DNA from: Sphingobacteriales bacterium
Lineage (GTDB): Bacteria > Bacteroidota > Bacteroidia > Chitinophagales > Chitinophagaceae
Length of the DNA stretch: 64,000 bases
Assembly (NCBI GenBank): GCA_003963365.1
Contig: RXJG01000004.1
Location: 1,184,554-1,248,553, forward strand
Direction of reading: 5' to 3'
Part shown: positions 19,647 to 29,468 of the stretch, piece after piece
Position numbering within the stretch: the first letter of the stretch is position 1
Layout: every line of letters begins with the position of its first letter
Notes under the pieces: model-generated
Databases searched by the model: none
What the model was told of the DNA's origin: nothing
The model's input: only the letters and a program-made list of their open reading frames with translations
Made by a program: the position numbers and the translations under genes

Positions 19647-20681
19647 TCATACTTTCCCTTTTGGCTTTGGCTTTACATTTTTTGGTTTTGCTGCAGGGGT
19701 TGTTTTTTCTTCTCTTTGCCTTGTTCCGTTGAGTATATTCTCTATTTGCTGCCGCTTATCCATATCCAGTGGTTCAGGTACCGGTGCCTGGCCGTCTTCC
19801 AGTTTAAAAGTAAAAACTTTATTTACATGCACCCATTGACCATTATTCCATTTAAAACCTTCATAATCGCCATCCGGAATTAATGTATATTTTTTTTGGG
19901 GTTCGTTTGTTTCAGAAATCAGGTGATCAAATAAAATCATATCCATTTCATCGTCGTACTGCACTCTTGCTCTGCCATCTTTTTTAAAATCCAGTACAAA
20001 TCTTGTTTGGGCAGGTTTTGGAATGGAATCTTCTTTAAATGAAAATATTGGTGTACCAAAGACAGGTTCACCGTTATTATCAAAACTCAGCACATCAATC
20101 CATTTGCGGGTTACTTTCATGGTATATTCATCATAGCCAAGTAAGGTGTAATATTTTTTACCGTTTGATTCTTTTTGTATGATGCGATAATAAATATTTC
20201 CGATCCACCATTTGTTGTTCATAATTGTATCCAGTGGTGAAGCAACTACTTCAGATCGATCGATTAATGGAAAAAGTTTTAATGATCCATCCGGTGTGTT
20301 CATTTGGATGGCTCCATGCTGCCGGTTAAAGGTTTCATCTTTTTCCACCTGCCAGGTAAAAATGCGGAAACTGTTATCAGGTGCATAAATCCTGGAAATA
20401 GTTTGTAAAGAATCAAAAGGGTAGTAGAAGGAGTTTTTAAGTTTTAAAGTCCTGACCAGCATTTTGGTAAAGATGCTGTCGGCCCTGAACCGCTGACCCG
20501 CTTCCCGTGCATTGACAATATCGAAACTGAATTTTTTTAATGAATCTTCTCGGTTAGCAAATTCTTTTACCTCAGTTAAAGTGAGATTTTGTGCATTGAC
20601 GGTGCCAATGAGCAACATTAATTGAAAGAGGATTAAATTTTTTTTCATCAGTATCCGGATGCTAAAACATTGTTTCTGCAA
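19647..20681 (-). CDS. Hypothetical secreted protein
   Basis: 344 aa; signal-peptide-like segment MKKNLILFQLMLLIGTVNAQ; basic Pro/Lys C-terminus; no family recognised. Confidence 0.65.
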   Translation of the reverse strand: MQKQCFSIRILMKKNLILFQLMLLIGTVNAQNLTLTEVKEFANREDSLKKFSFDIVNAREAGQRFRADSIFTKMLVRTLKLKNSFYYPFDSLQTISRIYAPDNSFRIFTWQVEKDETFNRQHGAIQMNTPDGSLKLFPLIDRSEVVASPLDTIMNNKWWIGNIYYRIIQKESNGKKYYTLLGYDEYTMKVTRKWIDVLSFDNNGEPVFGTPIFSFKEDSIPKPAQTRFVLDFKKDGRARVQYDDEMDMILFDHLISETNEPQKKYTLIPDGDYEGFKWNNGQWVHVNKVFTFKLEDGQAPVPEPLDMDKRQQIENILNGTRQREEKTTPAAKPKNVKPKPKGKV

Positions 20682-20705
20682 ATTTATTGCCTAATAAACC
20701 AATTT

Positions 20706-21962
20706 TTACAATGCTTTGGCAACACTTAACAAATCATTGTATGCCCGGTCAATAAAAGGGTGGGGAATGGGTGTATCCGGGCGGGTTGTTTTTAAAAAAA
20801 CGGTAAACATACCCAGCCTTCTGCCAAATTCCATATCGCTTAGCGTATTGCCAATCATTATTGATTTAGAAAAATTGATGGCAGGAAAATCCTTTTGTGC
20901 CCGTAAGCCCATACCTGTGTTTGGCTTTCTGTCGGCACTGGTCTCTTCAAGGTCGGTACAAAAGTAAACGGAATCAATACGACCACCCTCGGCTTCAATG
21001 GCTGCTGTCATTTGGTGATTGATGTTTAACAATGCTTCCAGTGTCATCCATCCTTTTCCCACACCTTTTTGATTGGTAACAATTACTATGTGCTTAAACT
21101 TCGAATTGAATAGTTTCAAAGCTTCCGGCACTCCGTCATAAAATTTAAACTCATCCCAGCTGCGGATATAATCCATATGTTTTTCATGATTAATTACGCC
21201 ATCACGATCAAGAAACAAAGTCCAGCTTTGATCTATGGGAGGGAATGGTTTTGGAAAGTTCATAATATGCGGTAACTCTGTTTGGGCCCTTTCATAATCT
21301 TCGGGAATGCCGATGTCAATGAAATACTGGCTTTGTATTACGCCGTAAAATTTTTGCTCACTGAAATATGTTTCGAGATAATCTTTTTCAAAAGAAAATT
21401 TAACCGGTAATGGTTTGTTCAGAAAACTTTCAACATTCAATACATAAACTCCTCCGTTAATCAACCCTGATTCATAGAATTGTTTTTCTTTAAAATTACC
21501 AATGCTGTTGTTCTCATTTAACTCAACCACTCCATAACGGTCAAAGTTTTTCATGGGCTTTAATACCAGGGTACAATCTGCATGAGTTGCCGTATGCGCA
21601 GCTGATAATTCTTCAACATTTATATTGAAGAGGGTATCACCATTCACAATCAGTACATTTTTTTCTGTAGCTTTTTCACAAGCCTGCTTAATGGCGCCAC
21701 CGGTACCTAAAGGTTCCGTTTCTATGGATAATTGATAAGGGAGAGTGGATAATTCTTTTTTCAGCCATTCTTCAATGATTTCGCTTTTATAACCTGTGGC
21801 GAAGATGAATTTATTGATACCCTGTTTAGTTAACTGTTCAATTACATAATGAAGAAATGGTTTGCCGGCTACCGGTGCCATGCATTTGGGTAAATCAGAA
21901 ACAACCGAACGCAATCTTGTACCTAATCCTCCGGCCAGTATAATTGCTTCTTTCACTGTCAT
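20706..21962 (-). CDS. Fused heptose-1-phosphate nucleotidyltransferase (HddC-like) + HAD-IIIA phosphatase (GmhB-like)
   Basis: N-terminal AIILAGGLGTRLRSVVSDLPKCMAPVAGKPF; C-terminal FLDRDGVINHEKHMDYI...VTNQKGVGKGWMT...KPNTGMGLRAQKDFP...MIGNTLSDMEFGRRLGM. ATG at 21962 is preferred over the ORF start 22025. Confidence 0.85.
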   Translation of the reverse strand: MTVKEAIILAGGLGTRLRSVVSDLPKCMAPVAGKPFLHYVIEQLTKQGINKFIFATGYKSEIIEEWLKKELSTLPYQLSIETEPLGTGGAIKQACEKATEKNVLIVNGDTLFNINVEELSAAHTATHADCTLVLKPMKNFDRYGVVELNENNSIGNFKEKQFYESGLINGGVYVLNVESFLNKPLPVKFSFEKDYLETYFSEQKFYGVIQSQYFIDIGIPEDYERAQTELPHIMNFPKPFPPIDQSWTLFLDRDGVINHEKHMDYIRSWDEFKFYDGVPEALKLFNSKFKHIVIVTNQKGVGKGWMTLEALLNINHQMTAAIEAEGGRIDSVYFCTDLEETSADRKPNTGMGLRAQKDFPAINFSKSIMIGNTLSDMEFGRRLGMFTVFLKTTRPDTPIPHPFIDRAYNDLLSVAKAL

Positions 21963-21982
21963 AAATAAATAAGAAAGCCCCT

Positions 21983-22567
21983 TTAGGGGTTTGGGGTAAA
22001 ATATTTTTCTTCCACTAACTGGCAAATAATATGTCCCAGCAGGATATGCGATTCCTGTATTCTTGGTGTATCGTTAGATGGAACATTGATTAAATAATCG
22101 CTTATGGTTTTCATTTTGCCGCCACTTTCGCCAGTAAAGCCGATAGTAGTTATACCTTTTTCTCTGGCCACTTCAAAAGCTGCAGTTATATTTTTTGAAT
22201 TACCTGAAGTGGATAGGCCAATCAATACATCACCTTTATTACCGATACCTTTTACAAGACGGGAATAAATTACATCATAACTATAATCATTCGCTACTGC
22301 TGTGAGGTATGAAGTATTGCAATGCAAAGCTTCAGCAGGTAACGCATCCCTGTCAGTATAAAAACGTCCGCTGAATTCTGCTGCTAAATGTTGGGCATCT
22401 GCTGCACTGCCGCCGTTGCCGCAAAACAAAACTTTATTACCGTTTTTAAAAGCAGTAACAATTAAGTCAACGCAATCGCCAACCGTTTTTATAATTTTTT
22501 CATCAGCTAATACTTTTTGCTTGGTATCGATAGAAGCGCTGATGATGGATTTTATTTTGTCGTTCAT
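21983..22567 (-). CDS. gmhA: SIS-domain phosphoheptose isomerase
   Basis: NGNKVLFCGNGGSAADAQHLAAEFSGRF...GDVLIGLSTSGNSKNI...RIQESHILLGHIICQLVE. Confidence 0.9.
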   Translation of the reverse strand: MNDKIKSIISASIDTKQKVLADEKIIKTVGDCVDLIVTAFKNGNKVLFCGNGGSAADAQHLAAEFSGRFYTDRDALPAEALHCNTSYLTAVANDYSYDVIYSRLVKGIGNKGDVLIGLSTSGNSKNITAAFEVAREKGITTIGFTGESGGKMKTISDYLINVPSNDTPRIQESHILLGHIICQLVEEKYFTPNP

Positions 22568-22605
22568 GTTATCGAATTAAAAAGTCAAAATTAAAAAGTA
22601 AAAAT

Positions 22606-23628
22606 TTAAACTGTCCAGGTAGTTAAACCATGTTTGGTAAACTGGTAGTTCCTGCAATAGCCGCCAAAACTTTCCAATGTTTCTATTACTTTATAACGGG
22701 TGTTGGCCGGACAATAAAATGTCATAAAACCGCCTCCGCCTGCTCCGCTGATTTTTCCACCCGTTGCTCCTGCTTTCTTTGCGCCGGTATAAATTTCTTC
22801 AATGCGATTATTAGAAATATTTGCTGCCATTAAACGCTTTTGCTGAAAACCATAATCTAAAATTTCACCAATTTCATGCAGCCTTCCTTTCAGCAATGCT
22901 TCTTTCATCATCCTGGCCTGTTCTTTTAAATGATGCATAGCTTCAATGGATTTCTCATTCTTCTCAGTTACATTTTTCTGCTGCTCTTTGATAATAGTAG
23001 CTGATTCACGGCTGGTAGAAGTAAAATATAAAACGAGATTATTTTCTAATTCATGTAAATATTCCGGACGAATTCTTAATGGATTTACAATTACTTTATC
23101 ATCACCATAAAACTCCATAAAGTTTACGCCGCCAAATGTGGCTGCATACTGATCCTGTTTGCCACCGGCTAATTGTAAATCTCTTCTTTCAATTTCATAC
23201 GCATAATGAGCTATATCATAATCACCCAATGGAAGTTTAAGCATTTCTGCAAAGGCCCCGATAATTGCCACCACCAATGTGGATGATGTTCCCAATCCTG
23301 ACCCGGCAGGCGCATCAACAAATGTTGATAATTTAAAACCGGTTAATGGTAATCCATAATCTTTTTGAATGCGATTGTAAACTCCCTTCAGCAAATCAAG
23401 TTTACCATCAATGGGCAATTGATGGTTCCATTCAAAACGCTGTTCCTGTTTTTGATCAATGGATTCAATGATGATGGAGTTGTCATTCAATGGTTCAATA
23501 TTGGCATTCGCAAATAAGGAAATGGTAGCATTTAAAATAGCGCCACCATGTAAATCACTATACGGACTTACATCAGTGCCGCCACCGGCCAGTCCTAATC
23601 GGAGAGGAGCTTTACTTCTGTATATCAT
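22606..23628 (-). CDS. GHMP kinase, heptose-7-phosphate kinase (HddA-like)
   Basis: MIYRSKAPLRLGLAGGGTDVSPYSD..., DAPAGSGLGTSSTLVVA, GATGGKISGAGGGGFM. Confidence 0.88.
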   Translation of the reverse strand: MIYRSKAPLRLGLAGGGTDVSPYSDLHGGAILNATISLFANANIEPLNDNSIIIESIDQKQEQRFEWNHQLPIDGKLDLLKGVYNRIQKDYGLPLTGFKLSTFVDAPAGSGLGTSSTLVVAIIGAFAEMLKLPLGDYDIAHYAYEIERRDLQLAGGKQDQYAATFGGVNFMEFYGDDKVIVNPLRIRPEYLHELENNLVLYFTSTSRESATIIKEQQKNVTEKNEKSIEAMHHLKEQARMMKEALLKGRLHEIGEILDYGFQQKRLMAANISNNRIEEIYTGAKKAGATGGKISGAGGGGFMTFYCPANTRYKVIETLESFGGYCRNYQFTKHGLTTWTV

Positions 23629-24772
23629 TCGCTAATTTAAAAATGGCTTCCGTAAGACGGCTCCATTTATATTTTTCTTTTTCGCTGCGAAGATGCGGCA
23701 AAAAATAGTTTTCGCCTAATTGAAAGTATTGGGCGATTTTTTCTGCAATGGAAGCTGCATTGGGTTCTGCTACTAATCCAACTTTACCATCAGGAACCAA
23801 AGAAGGTAATCCGCCAACATTGGTAACAATCATTGGTTTTTCAAAATGATAGGCAAGCGGCGTTACGCCACTTTGAGTAGCATTCCGGTATGGCTGTACC
23901 ACACAATCAGCAGCACATAAATAATATTTTACTTCGCTGTCGGGAATGAAATTTGTTTTTAATATTACAGCGTCTTCTATGCCATTATCTTTTATCTGCT
24001 GCAGGTATGGTTTGGCATCTTCATAAAATTCACCGGCAATAAGTAGTTTGTAGTTTGTAGTTTTTTGTTTTTGGTTAAGAAGTTTAATCGCATCCAATAA
24101 AATGTCGAGACCTTTATACTTTCTGATAAATCCGAAGAAAAGAATTATTAATTCGTCATTATTAATTTTTAATTCCTTCCTCGCTTCCTCTTTTGAAATG
24201 ATAGCGCCGAAATTATCATACAATGGATGGGGAACAAACTGTGCAGGTTTTGACTGGTCAAATAATCTTAAATCATTCAGTACTTTCTCACTCATGATTA
24301 TGCAAGCATCCACGGGTTTTAAAAAATACCTGGTAAATGGTTTATCACCTGCTCTTTTTTCATGCGGAATAATATTATCGGCAATACAAACCACTTTGGT
24401 ATGCCTGTTCTTTTTCACTCTTCTTAATATCGTTCCCAGGCATGGCCCCATAAAGGGAAGCCAGTAACGAACCATTATTATATCGGGTTTCAATCTTTTT
24501 AGTTCATTACCCGCCGTGAGCCAGTTAAACGGATTAACAGAATTAATGGTTACTTTAATATTCAAATCAGCTGGTGCCGGTTCAGATGAAAATTGTGTGG
24601 TGCCCGGAAAAAGAAAACCGGGATATTGCAATGAAAAAGTATAAATGATCACTTCATGACCCTGTTGCTGAAACTCTCTTGCCAGGCGTTCGTTGTAAGA
24701 TGCAAGTCCGCCACGTAAGGGATGAGCAGGGCCGATGATGACAATTTTTTTATGGTCATTCATATCCTGCAA
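23612..24772 (-). CDS. Glycosyltransferase (GT4/GT1-type)
   Basis: GPAHPLRGGLASYNERLAREF...ILFFGFIRKYKGLDILLDAI...VVQPYRNATQSGVTPLAYHFEKPMIVTNVGGLPSLV. Confidence 0.88.
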   Translation of the reverse strand: MQDMNDHKKIVIIGPAHPLRGGLASYNERLAREFQQQGHEVIIYTFSLQYPGFLFPGTTQFSSEPAPADLNIKVTINSVNPFNWLTAGNELKRLKPDIIMVRYWLPFMGPCLGTILRRVKKNRHTKVVCIADNIIPHEKRAGDKPFTRYFLKPVDACIIMSEKVLNDLRLFDQSKPAQFVPHPLYDNFGAIISKEEARKELKINNDELIILFFGFIRKYKGLDILLDAIKLLNQKQKTTNYKLLIAGEFYEDAKPYLQQIKDNGIEDAVILKTNFIPDSEVKYYLCAADCVVQPYRNATQSGVTPLAYHFEKPMIVTNVGGLPSLVPDGKVGLVAEPNAASIAEKIAQYFQLGENYFLPHLRSEKEKYKWSRLTEAIFKLANDIQK

Positions 24773-24798
24773 ATATCATGGTTAATGCTGAAAGATAA

Positions 24799-25740
24799 TT
24801 AGAGGCCAATCTTTTCTTCAATCAGGTAATTATTGCGGTCGGTTGAATTGCGGGAAATTAATTCGCCCAGGAAGCCGGCGAGGAATAATTGTGTTCCCAT
24901 AATCATTGCCACCAATGCAATATAAAAACTGGGGCGATTGGTTAAGGCAAATTCATGTTCAATCAATTTGGCAATAATGAGGTAGATGCTAACGCCAAAC
25001 CCTATAAGAAAAAAGATAGTGCCCCATAAACCGAAGAAATGCATGGGACGTTTGCCAAATTTTCCAATAAAAGTAATGGAGGCCAGGTCGAGAAAACCAT
25101 TGATAAAACGGTCCCATCCAAACTTGGTGATGCCATATTTCCGTTTCCGGTGCTCCACTACTTTCTCGCCAATTTTTTTAAAGCCAACAGTTTTTGCCAG
25201 CACCGGAATATAACGGTGCATTTCGCCGTATACTTCAATACTCTTCACCACTTTTTTATTGTAGGCTTTTAACCCACAGTTAAAATCATGAAGTTGAATA
25301 CCCGACATACTGCGGGTGGCTGCATTAAAAAACTTGGAAGGGATGTTTTTTGTAAGCGTATTATCATACCGTTTCTTTTTCCAGCCGCTTACCAAATCAA
25401 ATTTATCTTCCACAATCATTTTTCTCAAATCAGGAATTTCATCGGGGCTGTCCTGCAAATCGGCATCCATTGTAATTACTACATCACCCTGTGCAGCTTT
25501 AAATGCTTCGTTTAAGGCAGCCGATTTACCATAGTTACGCTGAAACTTAATTCCTTTAATACAACTGTTCTTAGATCGCAGTGATTCTATCACCTGCCAG
25601 GAATTATCCGTGCTGCCGTCATCCACAAAAATCACTTCATAGGAAAAATTATTTTCCTGCATAACTTTTTCAATCCATGCACTTAGTTCAGGTAACGATT
25701 CTTCTTCGTTTAATAATGGTATGACTACGGAAATATCCAT
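24799..25740 (-). CDS. Glycosyltransferase family 2 (DPM1/GtrB-like) with C-terminal TM segments
   Basis: VVIPLLNEEESLPEL...EVIFVDDGSTDNSW...ITMDADLQDSPDEIP...FNCGLKAYNK plus two TM helices. Confidence 0.9.
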   Translation of the reverse strand: MDISVVIPLLNEEESLPELSAWIEKVMQENNFSYEVIFVDDGSTDNSWQVIESLRSKNSCIKGIKFQRNYGKSAALNEAFKAAQGDVVITMDADLQDSPDEIPDLRKMIVEDKFDLVSGWKKKRYDNTLTKNIPSKFFNAATRSMSGIQLHDFNCGLKAYNKKVVKSIEVYGEMHRYIPVLAKTVGFKKIGEKVVEHRKRKYGITKFGWDRFINGFLDLASITFIGKFGKRPMHFFGLWGTIFFLIGFGVSIYLIIAKLIEHEFALTNRPSFYIALVAMIMGTQLFLAGFLGELISRNSTDRNNYLIEEKIGL

Positions 25741-25744
25741 TCAG

Positions 25745-26293
25745 TTATTGTTGTTCAGCTGATAAAGGTTCCTGGAACATTGGTTTTTCTTTCTTCAAGA
25801 TTGAAGCAAATATTAACCCGAATATACTGTCGACTACTATCCAGATACCAATACCTATTAATGTATTTTTAAGATTAGGCTCACCAGTTCTTGAATTCAT
25901 TTTTTCCATTTGCTGATCTATTTGTTCTTGTGTTAAACCTTTATTTGAAAGGTAGTCAAGAGTTGCTTGTTTAAACTTATCCATAAACTGGGGCTCAACA
26001 TAATTCAAATAAACGTAATTATAAACAGCGTAAATTAACTCTGTAACAACAATACAAACTAGTATTGTTTGAAAAATTGTTTTAAAATCGCCATAACCCC
26101 CTATCTGTTTTTTTCTTTCATAACCTGCCCAGAAAAAAATACCTAGGATAATTAGGTAAATAATCAGTTTATACAAAGCAAACATCAACGGGCTGTGGTA
26201 GCCAAAAATATAAAGTAAAGTAAGCAAGAGTACATATATCAAGCCTGCAATCACTCCATTTTTAATGGCTATTGAAAATTTATTCTTTTCCAT
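25745..26293 (-). CDS. DUF4199 family membrane protein
   Basis: Four-helix membrane pattern and YGDFKTIFQTILVCIVVTELIYAVYNYVYLNYVEP. Confidence 0.8.
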   Translation of the reverse strand: MEKNKFSIAIKNGVIAGLIYVLLLTLLYIFGYHSPLMFALYKLIIYLIILGIFFWAGYERKKQIGGYGDFKTIFQTILVCIVVTELIYAVYNYVYLNYVEPQFMDKFKQATLDYLSNKGLTQEQIDQQMEKMNSRTGEPNLKNTLIGIGIWIVVDSIFGLIFASILKKEKPMFQEPLSAEQQ

Positions 26294-26303
26294 ATAGCAG
26301 TTT

Positions 26304-27566
26304 TTAAGCGTTCAAAAATAAATGCTCTTTATTAATTATACCAATAACTTTTCCTTTTAAAGTTTTGCCAATAAAAGGCGAGTTTTTGGATTTTGATTTA
26401 ATGTGGCTGGCAGTAAATTCAAATTCAGTATTGGGATTAAACAAGGTGATATTTGCTTTTTCGCCTTCTTTAATTACCGGCGCCGGTTCATTGATGATCT
26501 TTCTTGAATTTACCGCCATCATCTCCACCCACTTTTCAATTGGTATCAAATTAAGTGAATTTGTTACAGCAAAAGCTGTTTCTAATCCAATCATTCCATA
26601 TTGAGCATATTCAAATTCACAGGTCTTGTCGTCCCAGTGCTGGGGCTGATGATGGGTAGCGATACAATCCATTACACCTGATTTTAAGGCATCTCTTAAA
26701 GCCATCATTTCCTCTTTTGTTCTTAAAGGAGGATTTACTTTAAGATTGGTATCGTACGATTGCAAATCCTCATCACAAAAGAATAAATGATACGGAGTAA
26801 CCGAGCAGGTAACATTGATGCCGGCTTCTTTTGCCCTTTTTACATATTCCAGTGATTTCTTTGTAGTAACTCCGGTGAAATGCAGTTTAGATGCTGCATA
26901 TCTCGCCAGTTTAATATCACGGGCAATCATTATTTCTTCGGCAATGGCAGGTTTGCCCGGCAAACCTAATCTTGTTGATACAATTCCTTCATTCATCAAT
27001 CCGCCGCTGCCAATGGTTTTATCATCGGGTACCTGTATCACCACTGCATCAACTGTTTTTACATATTGCAGTGCCTTAATCAATAAGCCGGAGGATTGAA
27101 TAGTGTTTGTTCCATCACCAAAAGCTTTGGCTCCGCTGTTATACATATCGTACATCTCAGCCAGGTCTTTCCCTTCAATATTTTTGGTAACCGCTCCAAT
27201 TGGATGGATAGTTACCGCCAACGCTTTAGCCTTTTGAACAATATATTCAACCTGTGCTTTTGTATGAATAGCTGGATTTGTATTTGGGATCACTAACACT
27301 TCTGTAAAACCTCCAGCGGCGGCCGCTGCTGCACCCGTTTCCAATGATTCTTTATGTTCTTTACCCGGGTCGCAAAAGTTAGCAAACAAATCCACCCATC
27401 CCGGTGAGGCATGGCAATCTTTTTCGTTGATAGTTGTATCCGCTTTTACGGAAAGATTATAACCTATTTGCCGGATGATACCATTTTCAATAAAAATATC
27501 TTTTTTGTTTCCGTTGTGAGGAGAGTTGGGGTCAGTAATAAGAGCACCTTTAATTAAAATCGTCAT
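26304..27566 (-). CDS. Dihydroorotase
   Basis: Amidohydrolase: SPGWVDLFANFCDPGKEHKESLETGAAAAAAGGFTEVLVIPNTNP; LHFTGVTTKKSLE; CIATHHQPQHWDDK. Confidence 0.87.
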   Translation of the reverse strand: MTILIKGALITDPNSPHNGNKKDIFIENGIIRQIGYNLSVKADTTINEKDCHASPGWVDLFANFCDPGKEHKESLETGAAAAAAGGFTEVLVIPNTNPAIHTKAQVEYIVQKAKALAVTIHPIGAVTKNIEGKDLAEMYDMYNSGAKAFGDGTNTIQSSGLLIKALQYVKTVDAVVIQVPDDKTIGSGGLMNEGIVSTRLGLPGKPAIAEEIMIARDIKLARYAASKLHFTGVTTKKSLEYVKRAKEAGINVTCSVTPYHLFFCDEDLQSYDTNLKVNPPLRTKEEMMALRDALKSGVMDCIATHHQPQHWDDKTCEFEYAQYGMIGLETAFAVTNSLNLIPIEKWVEMMAVNSRKIINEPAPVIKEGEKANITLFNPNTEFEFTASHIKSKSKNSPFIGKTLKGKVIGIINKEHLFLNA

Positions 27567-27675
27567 GAGTTGTAATGGAAGGCGATTTAGTTGCGCTAAG
27601 ATAGAATTTACCCTGCAAATAAAAGCTTTTTAATTTTTTGCGGGAGCAATTTCAGCTTACATTTGCGGCCGGTTT

Positions 27676-27749
27676 CGGGTGGTGGCGCAGCCCGGTAGCG
27701 CACTTGTATGGGGTGCAAGGGGTCGACAGTTCGAATCTGTTCCACCCGA
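27676..27749 (+). tRNA. tRNA-Pro (GGG)
   Basis: CGGGTGG...CCACCCG acceptor stem, GCGC D-stem, anticodon stem CTTGT/GCAAG with loop ATGGGGT (anticodon GGG), T-arm GACAG-TTCGAAT-CTGTT; 74 nt, no encoded CCA. Confidence 0.95.
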
Positions 27750-27752
27750 CTG

Positions 27753-27783
27753 ATAGGTCTGTTTTTAACAGGCCTATTTTTTT
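27753..27783 (+). terminator. Rho-independent terminator after tRNA-Pro
   Basis: 11-bp stem ATAGGTCTGTT/AACAGGCCTAT (one G-T) plus T-run. Confidence 0.85.
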
Positions 27784-27948
27784 AGACGATCGCATTGGTC
27801 TTTTATCCAATTGTATTATTTGATTTAAGTCTTACCTCAAATTCCACGAAAAAAATTCTAACTTTTCTTAGCTGATTAAAGAACAGTCCATGTTTTTAAT
27901 ACAAATCTTATATTATCATTTTTTGCTAACTTTAGAAAAACCAACGTT

Positions 27949-28707
27949 ATGCGAGTCTATAAGCTAATCCTGGTTCTTTTTGTTTTTATCTTTCTTGATT
28001 CTCCTCTGTTTGCACAAATAGTGAGTGGTGATGGTCCCGGAAACCCTAATGCAGGCCCTACAATAAATTTTGGCGGAGACAGAACAACTACAATTGGAAT
28101 ACTTTTGGGAAACAGAATTTTTCCACTGGAGACTTACAGCGAGGTAATGGGTACTCCTTATTTTCTTGACTCGTTTATGAATTGTGTTCTAACTACAAAA
28201 AAAGGACAAAAGTTTGCTTATGATAAAATGCGGTTGAATCTGTATACAAATCAGATACATTACCTGGATAAAAATAATACTGAACTCGTAGTGGACGAAG
28301 GTGTAATAACTAGGGTAGTTTTTTTGAAAAAAGGAGTAGATACGATTGCCGGTTTTGCTTTTTCTAATGATTATCCTTCAATAAATAAAAATAGTAATTC
28401 AACTTATTACCTTGAAATGAATTCCGGTAAAGCAAGGATACTCGAGCAAATTTCAAAAGAGGTTGGCTATTCAAGTATGGTTACCGGGCAAGTTCCTAAA
28501 AAAGAGTTTAAAGAACACAAAGAATATTTTGTGTTTAACGAGAACCATTCTAAGATGGAGCGTTGGAGGAAAGGAAAAGATTTTGTAATAGGTTTTTTAA
28601 ATGATAAGAAGGAACAGGTAGAAAAATTTATCAATGATAATAATCTCAATTGTAAATCAACAGATGATGTGGTAAAAGTATTTGATTATTATAATTCGTT
28701 AAAATGA
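27949..28707 (+). CDS. Hypothetical secreted protein, tandem paralog A
   Basis: Signal peptide; colinear similarity to the next ORF (NRIFPLETYSEVMGTPYFLDS / NFIFPIETYTEIKGTPYFLDS). Confidence 0.75.
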   Translation: MRVYKLILVLFVFIFLDSPLFAQIVSGDGPGNPNAGPTINFGGDRTTTIGILLGNRIFPLETYSEVMGTPYFLDSFMNCVLTTKKGQKFAYDKMRLNLYTNQIHYLDKNNTELVVDEGVITRVVFLKKGVDTIAGFAFSNDYPSINKNSNSTYYLEMNSGKARILEQISKEVGYSSMVTGQVPKKEFKEHKEYFVFNENHSKMERWRKGKDFVIGFLNDKKEQVEKFINDNNLNCKSTDDVVKVFDYYNSLK

Positions 28708-28754
28708 ATCTGCCGGGCAAATAATAGTTTTCGGCCAGGTTTAAATTTTCTGTT

Positions 28755-29468
28755 ATGAAAAAGCTATTGTCAATCTTATTATTGTGTGCCGGGGTATTTA
28801 CAAATTTAAACTCAGCAAAAGCTCAAATTGCCGACCCCACTAATATGACCCTGGGTACTTTGATACGAAATTTTATTTTCCCTATTGAAACCTATACCGA
28901 AATAAAAGGTACTCCGTATTTCCTTGACTCATCATTTAATCCTTCCGTTATTTATTTAAAGGATGGAAGACGCTTCGCCTGTGATAACATGCGGATAGAT
29001 CTCTTCGCTAATAAAATACATTTTTTAGATAATAATAAAGTGGAGCTGGTTGTTGATGATAATGTTGTTGAAAGAGTGGTATTCATTCGCCAGGGAGTTG
29101 ATACCATTGCCGGGTTTGGTTTCTCCTGTAATTACCCCGCAATTGGTAAAAATACAAATCAAACATACTATTTGGAAGAAAACTATGGAAAAGCAAGAGT
29201 ATTGGCTTACTTATATAAAGAAGTTACTTATTCAAAAATGGTTACAGGGCTTTTCCCTGAAAAATACTTCCAGGAAAAAAAAGAATATTTTATTTATAAT
29301 GAAAACCGAATGAGGATGGAGCGTTTGAGGAAAAATAAAGAATTTGTGCTGGATATTCTTCGTGACAAACAAACAGAGGTATCCCAATTCATATCTGATA
29401 ATAATTTAAAATGTAAATCTGTTGCTGATATAGTTAAGGTTTTTAATTATTATAATACGCTAAAATAA
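28755..29468 (+). CDS. Hypothetical secreted protein, tandem paralog B
   Basis: Signal peptide; paralog of 27949..28707, including C-terminus SDNNLKCKSVADIVKVFNYYNTLK. Confidence 0.75.
   Translation: MKKLLSILLLCAGVFTNLNSAKAQIADPTNMTLGTLIRNFIFPIETYTEIKGTPYFLDSSFNPSVIYLKDGRRFACDNMRIDLFANKIHFLDNNKVELVVDDNVVERVVFIRQGVDTIAGFGFSCNYPAIGKNTNQTYYLEENYGKARVLAYLYKEVTYSKMVTGLFPEKYFQEKKEYFIYNENRMRMERLRKNKEFVLDILRDKQTEVSQFISDNNLKCKSVADIVKVFNYYNTLK

Noticed and set aside
27638-27823. 61-aa plus-strand ORF
   Set aside because: Runs across the tRNA-Pro gene and its terminator.
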